A DNA stretch of 64,000 nucleotides from Bacteroidota bacterium (GCA_023251875.1 JAHEXY010000014.1:1-64000), one strand, 5' to 3'. Shown: positions 40,769 through 51,824, numbered from the stretch's first letter. The notes: a model not told the origin generated them from the sequence alone. A program made the numbers and translations.

Positions 40769-41266
40769 ATGAAGTACTTATTTTTTATATTTTCTTATCT
40801 ATATTATTTTGTTCCGGCTTATTCCCAAAATACCGTACCTGAAATATTAACTAGTGGGGGTGATTATTTAACAAATAACTATGCTTCTATGAGTATTACA
40901 TTAGGAGAAGTTGCTACAGAAACCATAAGCAATTCTAATAACAAACTAACACAAGGTTTTCAGCAGGCTAATATGTTTACATCCTCTATTTTAAAAACGG
41001 AAGTAAATTCAAGCTACTTTCAAGTATATCCAAATCCTACTAACGGAGATATATTCGTTCATTTAAATAACCAAAACATTATTCCGGTAATAATTTACAT
41101 TGCAGATTTAACCGGAAAAATTATTTTAGAAGAAAAGTGCGAGAGTTTTGAAAACAATAAAAAACTGAGCCTATTAAATCTTGCTATGGGCAGCTATTTT
41201 ATAACCATACAGGCCATTGGAGTTAATGCTATAAAAGAAACATTTTTGATTACTAAAGTTTATTAA
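40769..41266 (+). CDS. Small secreted protein with T9SS type A domain
   Basis: Signal peptide; FQVYPNPTNGDIFVHLNN. Confidence 0.8.
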   Translation: MKYLFFIFSYLYYFVPAYSQNTVPEILTSGGDYLTNNYASMSITLGEVATETISNSNNKLTQGFQQANMFTSSILKTEVNSSYFQVYPNPTNGDIFVHLNNQNIIPVIIYIADLTGKIILEEKCESFENNKKLSLLNLAMGSYFITIQAIGVNAIKETFLITKVY

Positions 41267-41269
41267 TGC

Positions 41270-42811
41270 ATGAAAATATATCTACTTTATTTCACTTTAT
41301 TATTTAGCTGTTATACAGCTTTTGCCCAAGCTCCACAATCTTTCAAATATCAAGCTGTCATTCGTAATTCAAATAACAGCATAGTAGAAAATCAGCTTGT
41401 TTCATTGCGGATAAGCATTTTGTCAGATAGCGCTCTTGGCAATGCTGTTTATGTTGAAACGCATTCAGTAGCTACAAATGATTTTGGTCTGGTAAATATT
41501 AATATTGGAAAAGGTACAGTAGTTCAAGGAGTATTTGAATCTATAAATTGGAAACAAGGTTCTTATTTTATTAAAACCGAGTTGGATATAAACGGAACTT
41601 CTAATTACAATTTTATTGGTACTACTCCAATTCTTTCTGTGCCCTATGCCTTATATGCTGAAACAACTGCAAACAGTTTATCTGATCATGACACAAGCAA
41701 AACAAACGAGATTCAAATACTAAGCCGGTCCAACGATACATTGTATTTATCAAACGGAGGTGAAATTTATTTAGGAGATTATAAAGACAATACTGATAGC
41801 CAAACAATACAACTTAGTGGTAACAATGTATTGACTATAAGTAACGGAAATTCTATTCAACTTTCAGCGGGCTTAGCAGATAATGATGCTGACCCAACAA
41901 ATGAATTGCAAAATTTAACTATTAACAATGGAACGATAAGCATTACAAGCGGCAATAGTATTCAATTGCCGGATAGTAGTACAACAAATGAATTACAAAC
42001 TTTAACTCTTTCTAATGATACAATATCTATCAGTAATGGAAATTCTATTGTATTGTCTCCTGATGTTGATGCAGACACAACAAACGAAATTCAAAACTTA
42101 TCTATCATTAATGATACCTTAAGCATTTCTAAAGGAAATAAAGTGGCCCTTGATGTTTATTTGGATAATACCGATACTCAAAATATAAAATTTTCAAATG
42201 ATACACTTAGTATAACAAATGGAAATTCTGTTTACATACCACCGCCATTTAATTTTTCATTCCCCGATGGTACTGATAATATTACACCTATTACAATGGA
42301 TAGTTTATTATTGGTTCCATACACTGTTCCTGCCGGATACAACCTATACATCACAAAATTTTACATTGGTGCCGCATATAATGGAAGCTTGACAATAGAT
42401 GGAATTGTAGTTTTTAGTTCGGGTAATAAACAATCCTACTCTCGCTCACTCATTATACCCTTGATAGCCGGATCTGGAAGTATGGTAAAGGCCGCTGATA
42501 ATAATAGTAGCATAAATGGTTTCTTAATAAAAGCAAAAGTTACACCCATTACTTTAAAAAATCTTTATACAACCTCGTATGTGGTGCCACAGGGTTATAC
42601 ATTTTATATTACCAATATTTATTCGTCCTATGGCGCTGATGGTATTAAAATTGACAATACAATCGTCAATTACGGTACAAGTAATTATGATACTTCGTCA
42701 AACACTTTTTTTTATATCGACTTTGGGCTACCAATATTTGCAAAAGGAGGGCAAACAATAAATGGCATTTCAATAACAAATACTGTAACCATTAACGGGT
42801 ACTTGAAATAA
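41270..42811 (+). CDS. Secreted repeat protein, tail-fibre/adhesin-like
   Basis: Signal peptide + APQSFKYQAVIRNS; repeated TNELQxLxxxNDTxSISxGNSIxL. Confidence 0.72.
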   Translation: MKIYLLYFTLLFSCYTAFAQAPQSFKYQAVIRNSNNSIVENQLVSLRISILSDSALGNAVYVETHSVATNDFGLVNINIGKGTVVQGVFESINWKQGSYFIKTELDINGTSNYNFIGTTPILSVPYALYAETTANSLSDHDTSKTNEIQILSRSNDTLYLSNGGEIYLGDYKDNTDSQTIQLSGNNVLTISNGNSIQLSAGLADNDADPTNELQNLTINNGTISITSGNSIQLPDSSTTNELQTLTLSNDTISISNGNSIVLSPDVDADTTNEIQNLSIINDTLSISKGNKVALDVYLDNTDTQNIKFSNDTLSITNGNSVYIPPPFNFSFPDGTDNITPITMDSLLLVPYTVPAGYNLYITKFYIGAAYNGSLTIDGIVVFSSGNKQSYSRSLIIPLIAGSGSMVKAADNNSSINGFLIKAKVTPITLKNLYTTSYVVPQGYTFYITNIYSSYGADGIKIDNTIVNYGTSNYDTSSNTFFYIDFGLPIFAKGGQTINGISITNTVTINGYLK

Positions 42812-42820
42812 TAGGTTTGC

Positions 42821-43849
42821 ATGAACAACTACTGGTTTAATGTACATAAGAAATTTTGTGTTGAATTAATTATAAGAGCTGTATGGCTGTTATTATTATT
42901 GTGTATTGGTTTCAATAATAGTGGGTGCAAAAAACTTGATATTAAAAGAATAAATAAAATAACAACTGGTAAACCGGAAAGTAATTCCCTTAACCAAATT
43001 ACTGTTAAGGCTGAAATAATAGACTTTAATAACGAACAGGAAATTATTTCTTTTGGCCATTGTTGGAGTACATCTTCAAACCCAACAATAGAAAATGCTT
43101 GCACAAGTGTTAATGGAAGCGAAATAATGCAAGGTACATTTACTTCTCAGCTTGCAAATATTAAACCAGGCCAAAAATATTATTTACGTGCGTATATAAG
43201 AAATAATGAAAGTGTAACGTACAGCAAAGAAGTAGATTTTACTTTTGATATTCCTACCCTTTCTTTAAAGGCAGATAGCATTAGTATTCTCTCTTATTCT
43301 TCTGTTAAAGTAAATGGTAGTATAGAAAACATTGGATCTTATCATGTATTAAACTTTGGTCATGTATGGTCAACAAATACAAATCCTACAATAAATGATT
43401 TTTATTCCGGCAATGATGAATTAACAAGCGACACCTCATTTTATACCACCATTTCTAATCTAAACAAATCAACATACTATTACCTTAGAACTTTTGTACA
43501 AATTACAAGTTCTTCCTATTTATATAGCGATGCCATTTCATTTATTATTCCTGAACTGGAAATTACTACCGATTCTTCTTCTGTTACTGCAAGTACCAGT
43601 ATCAAATTAATGGGAAGCATTACAAGCTTGGGTATAGATTCTGTTTCTGATTATGGTTTTTGTTGGTCTTATACAAGTTCAAATCCCAATTATAATGGCA
43701 ATCTAATATCATTGGGTTCAATAAATAAAGTCGTTCAATTTAATTCAACCATGCAAAACATACAGCAGGGAGTTACATATTATTATAGGGCTTATGCAAT
43801 TGAAGATGGAGTAATAAAATATGGAACAATTAAAAATTTCATTCTCTAA
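42821..43849 (+). CDS. Secreted multi-repeat (FN3-like) protein
   Basis: Three repeats FGHCWSTSSNPT / FGHVWSTNTNPT / YGFCWSYTSSNP...YYYRAY. Confidence 0.7.
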   Translation: MNNYWFNVHKKFCVELIIRAVWLLLLLCIGFNNSGCKKLDIKRINKITTGKPESNSLNQITVKAEIIDFNNEQEIISFGHCWSTSSNPTIENACTSVNGSEIMQGTFTSQLANIKPGQKYYLRAYIRNNESVTYSKEVDFTFDIPTLSLKADSISILSYSSVKVNGSIENIGSYHVLNFGHVWSTNTNPTINDFYSGNDELTSDTSFYTTISNLNKSTYYYLRTFVQITSSSYLYSDAISFIIPELEITTDSSSVTASTSIKLMGSITSLGIDSVSDYGFCWSYTSSNPNYNGNLISLGSINKVVQFNSTMQNIQQGVTYYYRAYAIEDGVIKYGTIKNFIL

Positions 43850-43850
43850 T

Positions 43851-45818
43851 ATGAAGCAGTTATTCCTATTTATTTCGTTACTGCTTAGTATATCTGTTTA
43901 TTCGCAAAAACATACCAATGCCATTATCTCAAATATTCAATTTAAGTACGATTCAATAATAGGCAATACAGCTATCTCTTACAATCTTCTTAATACAAAG
44001 CCATCTGATAAGTTTACAATTTCTTTAGAAGCACAAAAAATAAATACATTTCCCCCATTTCCTTCGTATGAAAAAGAAATAAAATTAAATATCAAAACCT
44101 TGTCCGGTGAAACATCAAATATAAGTGGAGATGGAATTAAAAACTTTAAATGGGATCAGAGAACTGATGGATATATTTTAGATGATACCCTTCAATTAAA
44201 GATAAGCGCATATACTTTACCTCAAATACCAACTTTAAAACATATTGAACGATCGTTATTTTTCCCCGGCATAGGCGATTATCAACTCCGTAATGGTTGG
44301 CATTATTTTATTTATGGAGTATTATCATACGGATTAATTGCTTCTTCAATTTATCTTAACCAACAGGCCGAGAGCAATTATAATCTCTATAGAAATTCTT
44401 ATGATATTACTCAAAGCAATAATTTATTTCTTCAATCAAAACAACAATATCAATTATCATTAATTTCTGCAAGTGCCGCAACAGCAATTTGGGTTTTCGA
44501 TTTAAGTGGCATATTGCTAAAAGCAAGAAAAGTTAAAAAAGAACTGAGTCCAAAAAATAGTAAATACTATTATAAACAAAGCCTTCAACCGGTAATTGCA
44601 TATTCTGATGCAATATATCTTAATACCCAAACCCCTTTTGAAAAAGCTACTCAAAAAGCTAACAAATTATTTGAAGAGAAAAAATACAATGAAGCTTTAG
44701 TTGAATATAAAAACGCTCTAAATCACAATCCAAATGATGAGTTCACAAAAAACAAAATAGCAGAAACAAATGATACTTTGTCAGCAATCAAATCGAGAGA
44801 AGAACTCTATCAAAGTTTAGTAAAAAAAGCTGACTCACTATATTCAGAAAAAATTTATACAGCATCTTTAATGTTTTACAGTAAGGCTATAAAGATGCAA
44901 CCTGAAAACCAAAGTTTAAAGAATAGTATTGCAGAAATTTCAAGAATTATTAATCAACTCAAAATTGATAGCATATACAATGGTTTTATTGCAAGTGCAG
45001 AAATAGAATTAAAAAGGAAAAATTATGATAAGAGCATTGAGCTTTTTGCAAAAGCTTATACAACTAAGTCAAATTCATATCCCACACAAAAAATAAATGA
45101 GATACAGGGTATTCTTGCAGAAATAGAACAGAAGAATATTGATGATAAATATTACTCATTAATTAAACAAGCGGATGCTGCATTTAAAATAGCTAAATAT
45201 GATAAGGCCTATGATTTTTATTTGAACGCTCAATCCTTGAAACCCAATGTTGGTTACCCAAAACTTCAAATTGAAAAAATCAATGAAGAAATAAAGCAAA
45301 AAGAAAAAGAGGATCAATATAAAAATATAATTAATGCAGCCAATACCAATTTTACAAACAAAAATTGGGAAATGGCAAAGGAGCGATATAACGCAGCCTT
45401 AGCATTAAAGCCAAATGATAGTTTTGCGGAATCACAGTTGATAAAAATAGAAATCAGTTTAACGAAAGATAGTTATCCAATAAAAATTTGGAGTAATTGG
45501 GAAAATATATATAGCGATAGCTATATAAAAGTAGAAGTGCAATACAAATTATCTGGTGAAAGTTGTAATTATGGTAAAAAAAATAAGTTTCGTTATCGGT
45601 TAAGTGGATCATATAGAACATACGATTACTCTTTAAATTGGGAAATGGAATATATTGATTGCGATGGTAATTTTAAAACAACGGAGAATAGTATTGCAAT
45701 TGGAAAGGTAGGCGGAGGTATAGCTGATCCTGATGTTTTGATCGAAAGCCTCGATTATTCATTTGTTTCAAAATCCATAAAAAAGCAGCCTCATTATAAT
45801 TCAAATACACACTACTAA
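43851..45818 (+). CDS. TPR-repeat protein with N-terminal secreted/membrane region
   Basis: Signal peptide MKQLFLFISLLLSISVYSQ; TPRs KANKLFEEKKYNEALVEYKNALNHNPND. Confidence 0.78.
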   Translation: MKQLFLFISLLLSISVYSQKHTNAIISNIQFKYDSIIGNTAISYNLLNTKPSDKFTISLEAQKINTFPPFPSYEKEIKLNIKTLSGETSNISGDGIKNFKWDQRTDGYILDDTLQLKISAYTLPQIPTLKHIERSLFFPGIGDYQLRNGWHYFIYGVLSYGLIASSIYLNQQAESNYNLYRNSYDITQSNNLFLQSKQQYQLSLISASAATAIWVFDLSGILLKARKVKKELSPKNSKYYYKQSLQPVIAYSDAIYLNTQTPFEKATQKANKLFEEKKYNEALVEYKNALNHNPNDEFTKNKIAETNDTLSAIKSREELYQSLVKKADSLYSEKIYTASLMFYSKAIKMQPENQSLKNSIAEISRIINQLKIDSIYNGFIASAEIELKRKNYDKSIELFAKAYTTKSNSYPTQKINEIQGILAEIEQKNIDDKYYSLIKQADAAFKIAKYDKAYDFYLNAQSLKPNVGYPKLQIEKINEEIKQKEKEDQYKNIINAANTNFTNKNWEMAKERYNAALALKPNDSFAESQLIKIEISLTKDSYPIKIWSNWENIYSDSYIKVEVQYKLSGESCNYGKKNKFRYRLSGSYRTYDYSLNWEMEYIDCDGNFKTTENSIAIGKVGGGIADPDVLIESLDYSFVSKSIKKQPHYNSNTHY

Positions 45819-45834
45819 AACTTTTTAGTATTTT

Positions 45835-46614
45835 ATGACATTAAAAAAAATTATAGGTATTACAGCCCTCTTATTAATAACAATAGCTCTATCCTTATTT
45901 TTACGAATTATAATGAAAGTAGACTACTCTTGTTCTATCCCAGTAGAACAAGTATGTAATAATGAAAAAAGCTATTTCATAGCGGATCATTTAAAAAATA
46001 TTAATAAAACGAATCTATTAGATTCCTTTCCATATACATGGTATGCTGATTCTGCTAATAGGTGTAATATTAATTCCATTAAGAAAGACCTTGCGGTATT
46101 AGATTCTATAAATCCAACGGGCATTGGAGGCGATAATCAACAATTACTTTCAATTGCGTTAACAAACAAGTTAGAAGAAAAAATTAAACCGGAATTTGAA
46201 AAATATAATCCTGATGGGTTAATAAAGGTTTTACAATGGGCTGAAAAATTTAATTATTATTCTGACATAGAAGAGAAGAACGCAACCTTATATCAGGTTA
46301 CATATACGTATTGGCTCACATTTATTTCAAATAAACTTAGCGATTATTATAAAATAGATCAATCACTAAAATATAATTTCAAATTTAAGTATCTAAATGC
46401 CCGCTGCAAAGAAAAACAATTTGGAGCACCAATAAATAATTCTAATACAGAAAAAATCATAAATAACCTTATAGAAAACAATTGGACTTATTTATTTAGC
46501 CGGTTTTGGAATGATTCAGATATTTTAATAAAACTTATTGGGTTAATTGCCCTTTTAGTCGTTTTCATACCTTACTTAATAATTTATAGAATAATTAAAA
46601 AAAACAAACAATGA
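45835..46614 (+). CDS. Hypothetical membrane protein, N- and C-terminal TM
   Basis: Hydrophobic segments at both ends. Confidence 0.65.
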   Translation: MTLKKIIGITALLLITIALSLFLRIIMKVDYSCSIPVEQVCNNEKSYFIADHLKNINKTNLLDSFPYTWYADSANRCNINSIKKDLAVLDSINPTGIGGDNQQLLSIALTNKLEEKIKPEFEKYNPDGLIKVLQWAEKFNYYSDIEEKNATLYQVTYTYWLTFISNKLSDYYKIDQSLKYNFKFKYLNARCKEKQFGAPINNSNTEKIINNLIENNWTYLFSRFWNDSDILIKLIGLIALLVVFIPYLIIYRIIKKNKQ

Positions 46615-47489
46615 GATACATCTATTTAATCAGTATTCTTTTATTGACAACATCAATAGTTCCTTATAAAAATATAATAATTCCCAAGTATGATGCAGCC
46701 TATGTTGAGGTATCATCTGTTCAATATAAAAATGAACAGTACAATGTAATTTGTATGAAGAGGAAAGATGAAAAAATAAAAGTTAAATATTTTGCTGCAG
46801 CCGACTTTAATGGCAATAATGTTTATAAAAGGTACGGAAATTGGTCAGCCGGAAAAAATATTGTTTTAGTTAGTAGTGGAACCTATATGGATAATAATTA
46901 TAATCCTGTAGGATTAGCAATAGATAATGGCATTTGTGTTAATAAAACATTATCTAATGATTTTGATGGGCTAGTAATTGTTTATGCTACGGGAGGTATG
47001 GTTGCTTCTAATTTAAAGGATGGAGATTTAACGGTTAAAGGAGGCAATGTTGACAATAATAAAAAATTGGATATTAGAGGTTCTGCATGGGATTTTCAAA
47101 CATTTATTAAATGGGCGCAAGATCAAGAAGCAACGGTTTTTCAAACACACTTATTGGTGTATAAAAACGGATTAAAAATATCTGGAATAAACTCCTCAGT
47201 AAAGACAGCCGAAAGAAGATTTTTAGCTGTGTGTAAAGATGATAGTGGTAATATCATTCATGTAATCGTAAATCGTCCTGATCATACCACTTTATATGAA
47301 GGGGCAAAAAACACATTAGACTTTTTAAATAATTATAAGGACATGGAGGTGATTTTTATGATAAATTTGGACACCGGCTACCAAGATGTTTTTCAATTTT
47401 ATAATAAAGATGGTACTATAAATAGCACCATAAAGGGGCAAAAAGATTTAAGCACTGCAATAAATTTACTTGCATATTATTTTGAATAA
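46611..47489 (+). CDS. Phosphodiester glycosidase/DUF2233-like secreted protein (divergent)
   Basis: LVSSGTYMDNNYNPVGLAIDNG and FMINLDTGYQDVFQFY resemble the NAGPA fold. Confidence 0.55.
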   Translation: MRYIYLISILLLTTSIVPYKNIIIPKYDAAYVEVSSVQYKNEQYNVICMKRKDEKIKVKYFAAADFNGNNVYKRYGNWSAGKNIVLVSSGTYMDNNYNPVGLAIDNGICVNKTLSNDFDGLVIVYATGGMVASNLKDGDLTVKGGNVDNNKKLDIRGSAWDFQTFIKWAQDQEATVFQTHLLVYKNGLKISGINSSVKTAERRFLAVCKDDSGNIIHVIVNRPDHTTLYEGAKNTLDFLNNYKDMEVIFMINLDTGYQDVFQFYNKDGTINSTIKGQKDLSTAINLLAYYFE

Positions 47490-47503
47490 AGAACAAGACA
47501 TAA

Positions 47504-49162
47504 ATGAAGCTTCTTATAAAATTTACACTTCTTTTCTTTTTTATTAGTAGCACTTTATATTGCCAAAATGTAATTGCTTACTATCCATTTGATAATAATG
47601 CCAATGACGTAAGTGGGAACAATAATAATGGAGTAATATATGGCGGAGTAAAATCAACAACTGATAGATTTGGCAATCCTTGCGGAGCATTACATTTTAA
47701 CGGCATAGATGCTTTTATAGAAGTTCCTAATTCAAAAACCTTACAACTTCCCCAAAATAAGATATCTATAAGTTGTTGGTTTAAACTAGAAAATAATTTA
47801 ACCTCAAATGGAGATAAATGGTTAACGCTACTCTGTAAAGGCAATGATGCTTTAGAAACACAAAACAATCCACAATACAGATTACAGGTTTTGCAATCAT
47901 TAAGCCAAAGCACCATTTCTATTAGTACCGATTTTACTGAGTACGATTATAATTATCAAAATAACAGTATTGAAATGGGTGCTTGGAATTTTTATGCTTT
48001 GGTTTATGATGGCAGTTTTGTAAGAACATATTTAAACAATAAAAAAGTATGGGAATTTGCATACAATAAAAATTTTGAACCTAATGATTTGCCACTCTTA
48101 ATTGGGAAAGATGTACCAGGTGCTACAGAATTTTATTTAGGAGCATTAGATGAATTACGAATTTACAATTCAACCTTAACCGAAACAGAAATAAATAATC
48201 TATTTAATGATAAAACCGGAGTTTATTTTGATAATGAGTTTTCATTAGAATGTTCTGATAATATGTATTTATATTCTGAAAAAAATAATTGTGGCAGACA
48301 AGTTATATACTCACTCCCATCATTAAAACTCCTTTGTGGTGGAGATGTTACCATGAAACAAATTGAAGGATTGCAAAGTGGTTCTTTTTTTTCTGTTGGT
48401 ACTACTACAATAGCCTACTTAGCAGAAGGCGCAACAAGTTTTAAGCAAGCCTGTAGTTTTAATATAACAATAAGTGATACTATTTCTCCAAAGTTGATTT
48501 GCCCTTCAGATACAATTGTTTATTTACAGAACAAAGAAACTAAAACCAAAGTTTATTATTCGCTTCCTAAGGCAATTGATAATTGCAGTATAGATTCAAT
48601 ATACTTAACAAGTGGTATAAAAAGCGGAGAAGATTTCCCACTTGGTTTAACAAAAAATATTTTTAAAGCGGTAGATAATTATGGCAATGAATCATTATGC
48701 TCGTTTTCTGTAAATGTAAGCCCCATGGTAGTTACCGATAAAAAAAATAATTTAACGAATAGTTCAATAGATACTTCTCTTACGGATTCTATTATTTATT
48801 CTCATGAGCTTACCTTTAGCAATTGCTTAATTACGGCCGTAATGTATGATAACAGTAAAGAGGACTTTGATACAATTTCAGTATTTTTTAATAATAAGCT
48901 GATTGTAAATAAAGAAATGATCAGATTAAAAGAACATGCTACTATAATGCGTGTTCTTGATTTAAATAAAAATGAAGCGAACAATTTAGTAGTTAAAGCA
49001 TGGAATACTGGTCTTTATTCTCCTAATACATTAGAAATTGAATTTTATGCCGGTGATTTATCTCAATCCCCAAATTTATTAAATAAGAATACGCCTGATA
49101 TGACAAAAATATTACATTCAAAACCAGGATTTGCAGCTGCAATAAAATTATCATGCAATTAA
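47504..49162 (+). CDS. LamG/concanavalin-like + HYR-like secreted protein
   Basis: VIAYYPFDNNANDVSGNNNNG...LGALDELRIYNSTLTETEINNLF; HYR-like ISPKLICPSDTIV. Confidence 0.82.
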   Translation: MKLLIKFTLLFFFISSTLYCQNVIAYYPFDNNANDVSGNNNNGVIYGGVKSTTDRFGNPCGALHFNGIDAFIEVPNSKTLQLPQNKISISCWFKLENNLTSNGDKWLTLLCKGNDALETQNNPQYRLQVLQSLSQSTISISTDFTEYDYNYQNNSIEMGAWNFYALVYDGSFVRTYLNNKKVWEFAYNKNFEPNDLPLLIGKDVPGATEFYLGALDELRIYNSTLTETEINNLFNDKTGVYFDNEFSLECSDNMYLYSEKNNCGRQVIYSLPSLKLLCGGDVTMKQIEGLQSGSFFSVGTTTIAYLAEGATSFKQACSFNITISDTISPKLICPSDTIVYLQNKETKTKVYYSLPKAIDNCSIDSIYLTSGIKSGEDFPLGLTKNIFKAVDNYGNESLCSFSVNVSPMVVTDKKNNLTNSSIDTSLTDSIIYSHELTFSNCLITAVMYDNSKEDFDTISVFFNNKLIVNKEMIRLKEHATIMRVLDLNKNEANNLVVKAWNTGLYSPNTLEIEFYAGDLSQSPNLLNKNTPDMTKILHSKPGFAAAIKLSCN

Positions 49163-49165
49163 AAT

Positions 49166-50410
49166 ATGAGAACTAAAAAAAATATTTATATCATCATTCT
49201 ATTGGCTACTGCATTTGTATTGTCAGTATTTGCTTTTAATATAAATGGCCGCTCAAATAATAATCCATCCGAAAATTATTTATCAAACAGTAATCTACTT
49301 AATGAAACAGATACACTACAAGTTCTGATTGATAAATACGCTAAGTTAGTGCAAGAAGCTGAAGGATGTAGTAAAGAAACAGTAGATATAAGAAGTCAAA
49401 TCAAAAATCATGAGAATCTAATTTTTGATTTAGAAAAAGTGCAGCAAGATTTTAATTCTTTATGTGATAGCATACCCATCAGTAAATTGTCAAAAGAAAA
49501 AATAGATACCTGCCAATTGTATATCAACTATCTTATTAAGGTAAAAAGTATAAATAAAAACTATGATAAATTAGATAAAAAAGTTATCCAAGAAATTAAA
49601 GAACAACTAATCGAACAAAATAAATTATTGAATAGCAAAAAGAATGATAGCATTAAAATATCATACAAACTAAACAAAACTATTTCAGATGTTCAGCAAT
49701 ATACTTCTAGGATTATTGGTAGCAGACATATTGTATGCAATGGAATACCATTTGATCTTTTTGTGGCCGACATAAATGTTCACGAAATAAGAACTCATTT
49801 GAAAAATCCGAAAAGTGGTAAAAATTATTACAACCTACAATCACTAATAAATTCAAATGAATTTATTAATAAAAAGCTCTTAATGGCTACTAATGCAGGT
49901 ATGTATACACAAACCAATGAACCACAAGGCTTATACATTGAAAACTTTAAAAAATTAAAGAACATAGATACGACAGATACGGATAACACTTTAAATTTCT
50001 ATTTAAAGCCCAATGGAGTATTTTATATTGATACTAATGAAACTCTTCATATTTCCACAACAGAAATATTTTATGGTAAATATTATAAACCAAAAATTCC
50101 GGTAAAATATGCTACACAGTCAGGTCCGATGTTGGTGATTGATGGGGAAATTCATAATGAATTTACACAGGGATCTAGTAACAAAAATATTCGAAGTGGG
50201 GTAGGTATTATAAATGATAAAAAAGCTGTATTTATTATTTCGAATGATAGAATCAATTTCTACGATTTTGCTTTATTATATAAAGATATTTTTAACTGTA
50301 AAAATGCATTATATCTGGATGGAGCAATTTCATTAATGTATTTGAAAGATATTGCTCCGCAAGTTACAGGAGGCGAATTCGGCCCATTAATTTCAGTTTC
50401 CGAAAAATAA
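49166..50410 (+). CDS. Phosphodiester glycosidase family (DUF2233/NAGPA-like) protein
   Basis: ATNAGMYTQTNEPQGLYIE, FYLKPNGVFYI, ATQSGPMLVIDGEIH, RSGVGI, NALYLDGAISLMY. Confidence 0.82.
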   Translation: MRTKKNIYIIILLATAFVLSVFAFNINGRSNNNPSENYLSNSNLLNETDTLQVLIDKYAKLVQEAEGCSKETVDIRSQIKNHENLIFDLEKVQQDFNSLCDSIPISKLSKEKIDTCQLYINYLIKVKSINKNYDKLDKKVIQEIKEQLIEQNKLLNSKKNDSIKISYKLNKTISDVQQYTSRIIGSRHIVCNGIPFDLFVADINVHEIRTHLKNPKSGKNYYNLQSLINSNEFINKKLLMATNAGMYTQTNEPQGLYIENFKKLKNIDTTDTDNTLNFYLKPNGVFYIDTNETLHISTTEIFYGKYYKPKIPVKYATQSGPMLVIDGEIHNEFTQGSSNKNIRSGVGIINDKKAVFIISNDRINFYDFALLYKDIFNCKNALYLDGAISLMYLKDIAPQVTGGEFGPLISVSEK

Positions 50411-50422
50411 ATATGAATTAAT

Positions 50423-51169
50423 ATGAAAATAAAATTTCCTTTCTTTCTGTTTTTATTCGTTGTTAATTCAATATTGCTTTCTGCTCAAATAACTACTTAC
50501 ACAAACTTTAAATTTAATGAAGATTCATTTGATGTTTTTATAGTCAAAATAGATACGGCATCCTTAAAAAGATTCAACATAATAGAAAACAAAGAATTAT
50601 TTAAAAACTCTGAATTTACCTCAAGCATTTCAAAAGGAACATCACTTTTTTCCATTAATGCAAGCATTAATGATTCGGGTTGTAATCCAATAGGGTATTG
50701 CGTAAGAAATTTTAAAGAAACCTCAGCGGTTAATCTGAAGAATGGCAACGGAAATTTTTATTTAAAGCCGAATGGTGCATTATTAATCATGGAAAAAAGT
50801 GCAGTTATTTGCGAAGCTTCAAAAATTAAAAATTACAATAGCATACGATTAGGCATACAGTCAGGGCCAATGTTAATATTAAATGGAGTTATAAATTCCA
50901 ATTTTAATGCAAGCTCCACTAATAAAAATATACGAAGTGGTGTTGGATTTTTTACCAATGATAAAAAGGAAAGTTTTTTAATTTTTAGCACATCAGTAAA
51001 TCCAATAAGCTTTTATACTTTTTCATTATTCTTTAATAAGAAATTTAATTGCGCAAATGCATTATGTTTGGAAAGTGTGAATTGTTCAATGAATTTGCCA
51101 TACTTAAATAGTAGCTCATCAAAAGCAGCGAATGTAATTTGTAATTATATTGTTTATCATATAAATTAA
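50423..51169 (+). CDS. Phosphodiester glycosidase-like paralog with altered motifs
   Basis: GNFYLKPNGALLI, IQSGPMLILNG, NKNIRSGVGF; LDG replaced by LES. Confidence 0.7.
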   Translation: MKIKFPFFLFLFVVNSILLSAQITTYTNFKFNEDSFDVFIVKIDTASLKRFNIIENKELFKNSEFTSSISKGTSLFSINASINDSGCNPIGYCVRNFKETSAVNLKNGNGNFYLKPNGALLIMEKSAVICEASKIKNYNSIRLGIQSGPMLILNGVINSNFNASSTNKNIRSGVGFFTNDKKESFLIFSTSVNPISFYTFSLFFNKKFNCANALCLESVNCSMNLPYLNSSSSKAANVICNYIVYHIN

Positions 51170-51182
51170 AGTACCCTGATAT

Positions 51183-51677
51183 TCACTTACTTTTATTTTC
51201 TAAATAATATTTCAATAAAATCGGATTATGACAATATTTTAAATCCTGCTCATTAATGTGCTTCTTAATAAAATCATTATCAATAGGTATTCCGTAATAA
51301 TAAAAGTATTTATCAGGTGGATTAGCAAAATTAGACGAGTTTTCTATCCACGTTACATCAATCACTTTATCATCTTTAATATTAAATCCATGATGAATGC
51401 ATGTTTTAAATACAGGGCCATACATCAAACCTTCAGAATATTGAATATTATTATTTAGACTTATCAATTGAGCATTATAAAAGCAATTCTGAGCGGCATG
51501 GTTTTTAATCGTTAAATATTTAGGAATTTCTTTTTCCACACTAGTCAAAAATAATCCATGCTTGCAAGTTATAAACCAATCAATAAAAGCAGGTGTAACT
51601 TCAAAATTCCATAAAGTAGAATCGTCAAATAATTCTTTGGATGCTAAATTCTTCTTAAAATCTTCTAGATAGCCCAT
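51183..51677 (-). CDS. Hypothetical protein
   Basis: 164-aa ORF; no family recognised. Confidence 0.6.
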   Translation of the reverse strand: MGYLEDFKKNLASKELFDDSTLWNFEVTPAFIDWFITCKHGLFLTSVEKEIPKYLTIKNHAAQNCFYNAQLISLNNNIQYSEGLMYGPVFKTCIHHGFNIKDDKVIDVTWIENSSNFANPPDKYFYYYGIPIDNDFIKKHINEQDLKYCHNPILLKYYLENKSK

Positions 51678-51824
51678 ACGTGAAATTGTTAAGCAATAAA
51701 ATAAATGGATTCAATTTTGGAAATTATTATATCTGCCTTATGTTGTTCAATCATAAACTCTGATCTAATTCGATAATTTAAATTTAAAATATTTTCAAAT
51801 TTTCTGTAATGACAAATGCTATTC

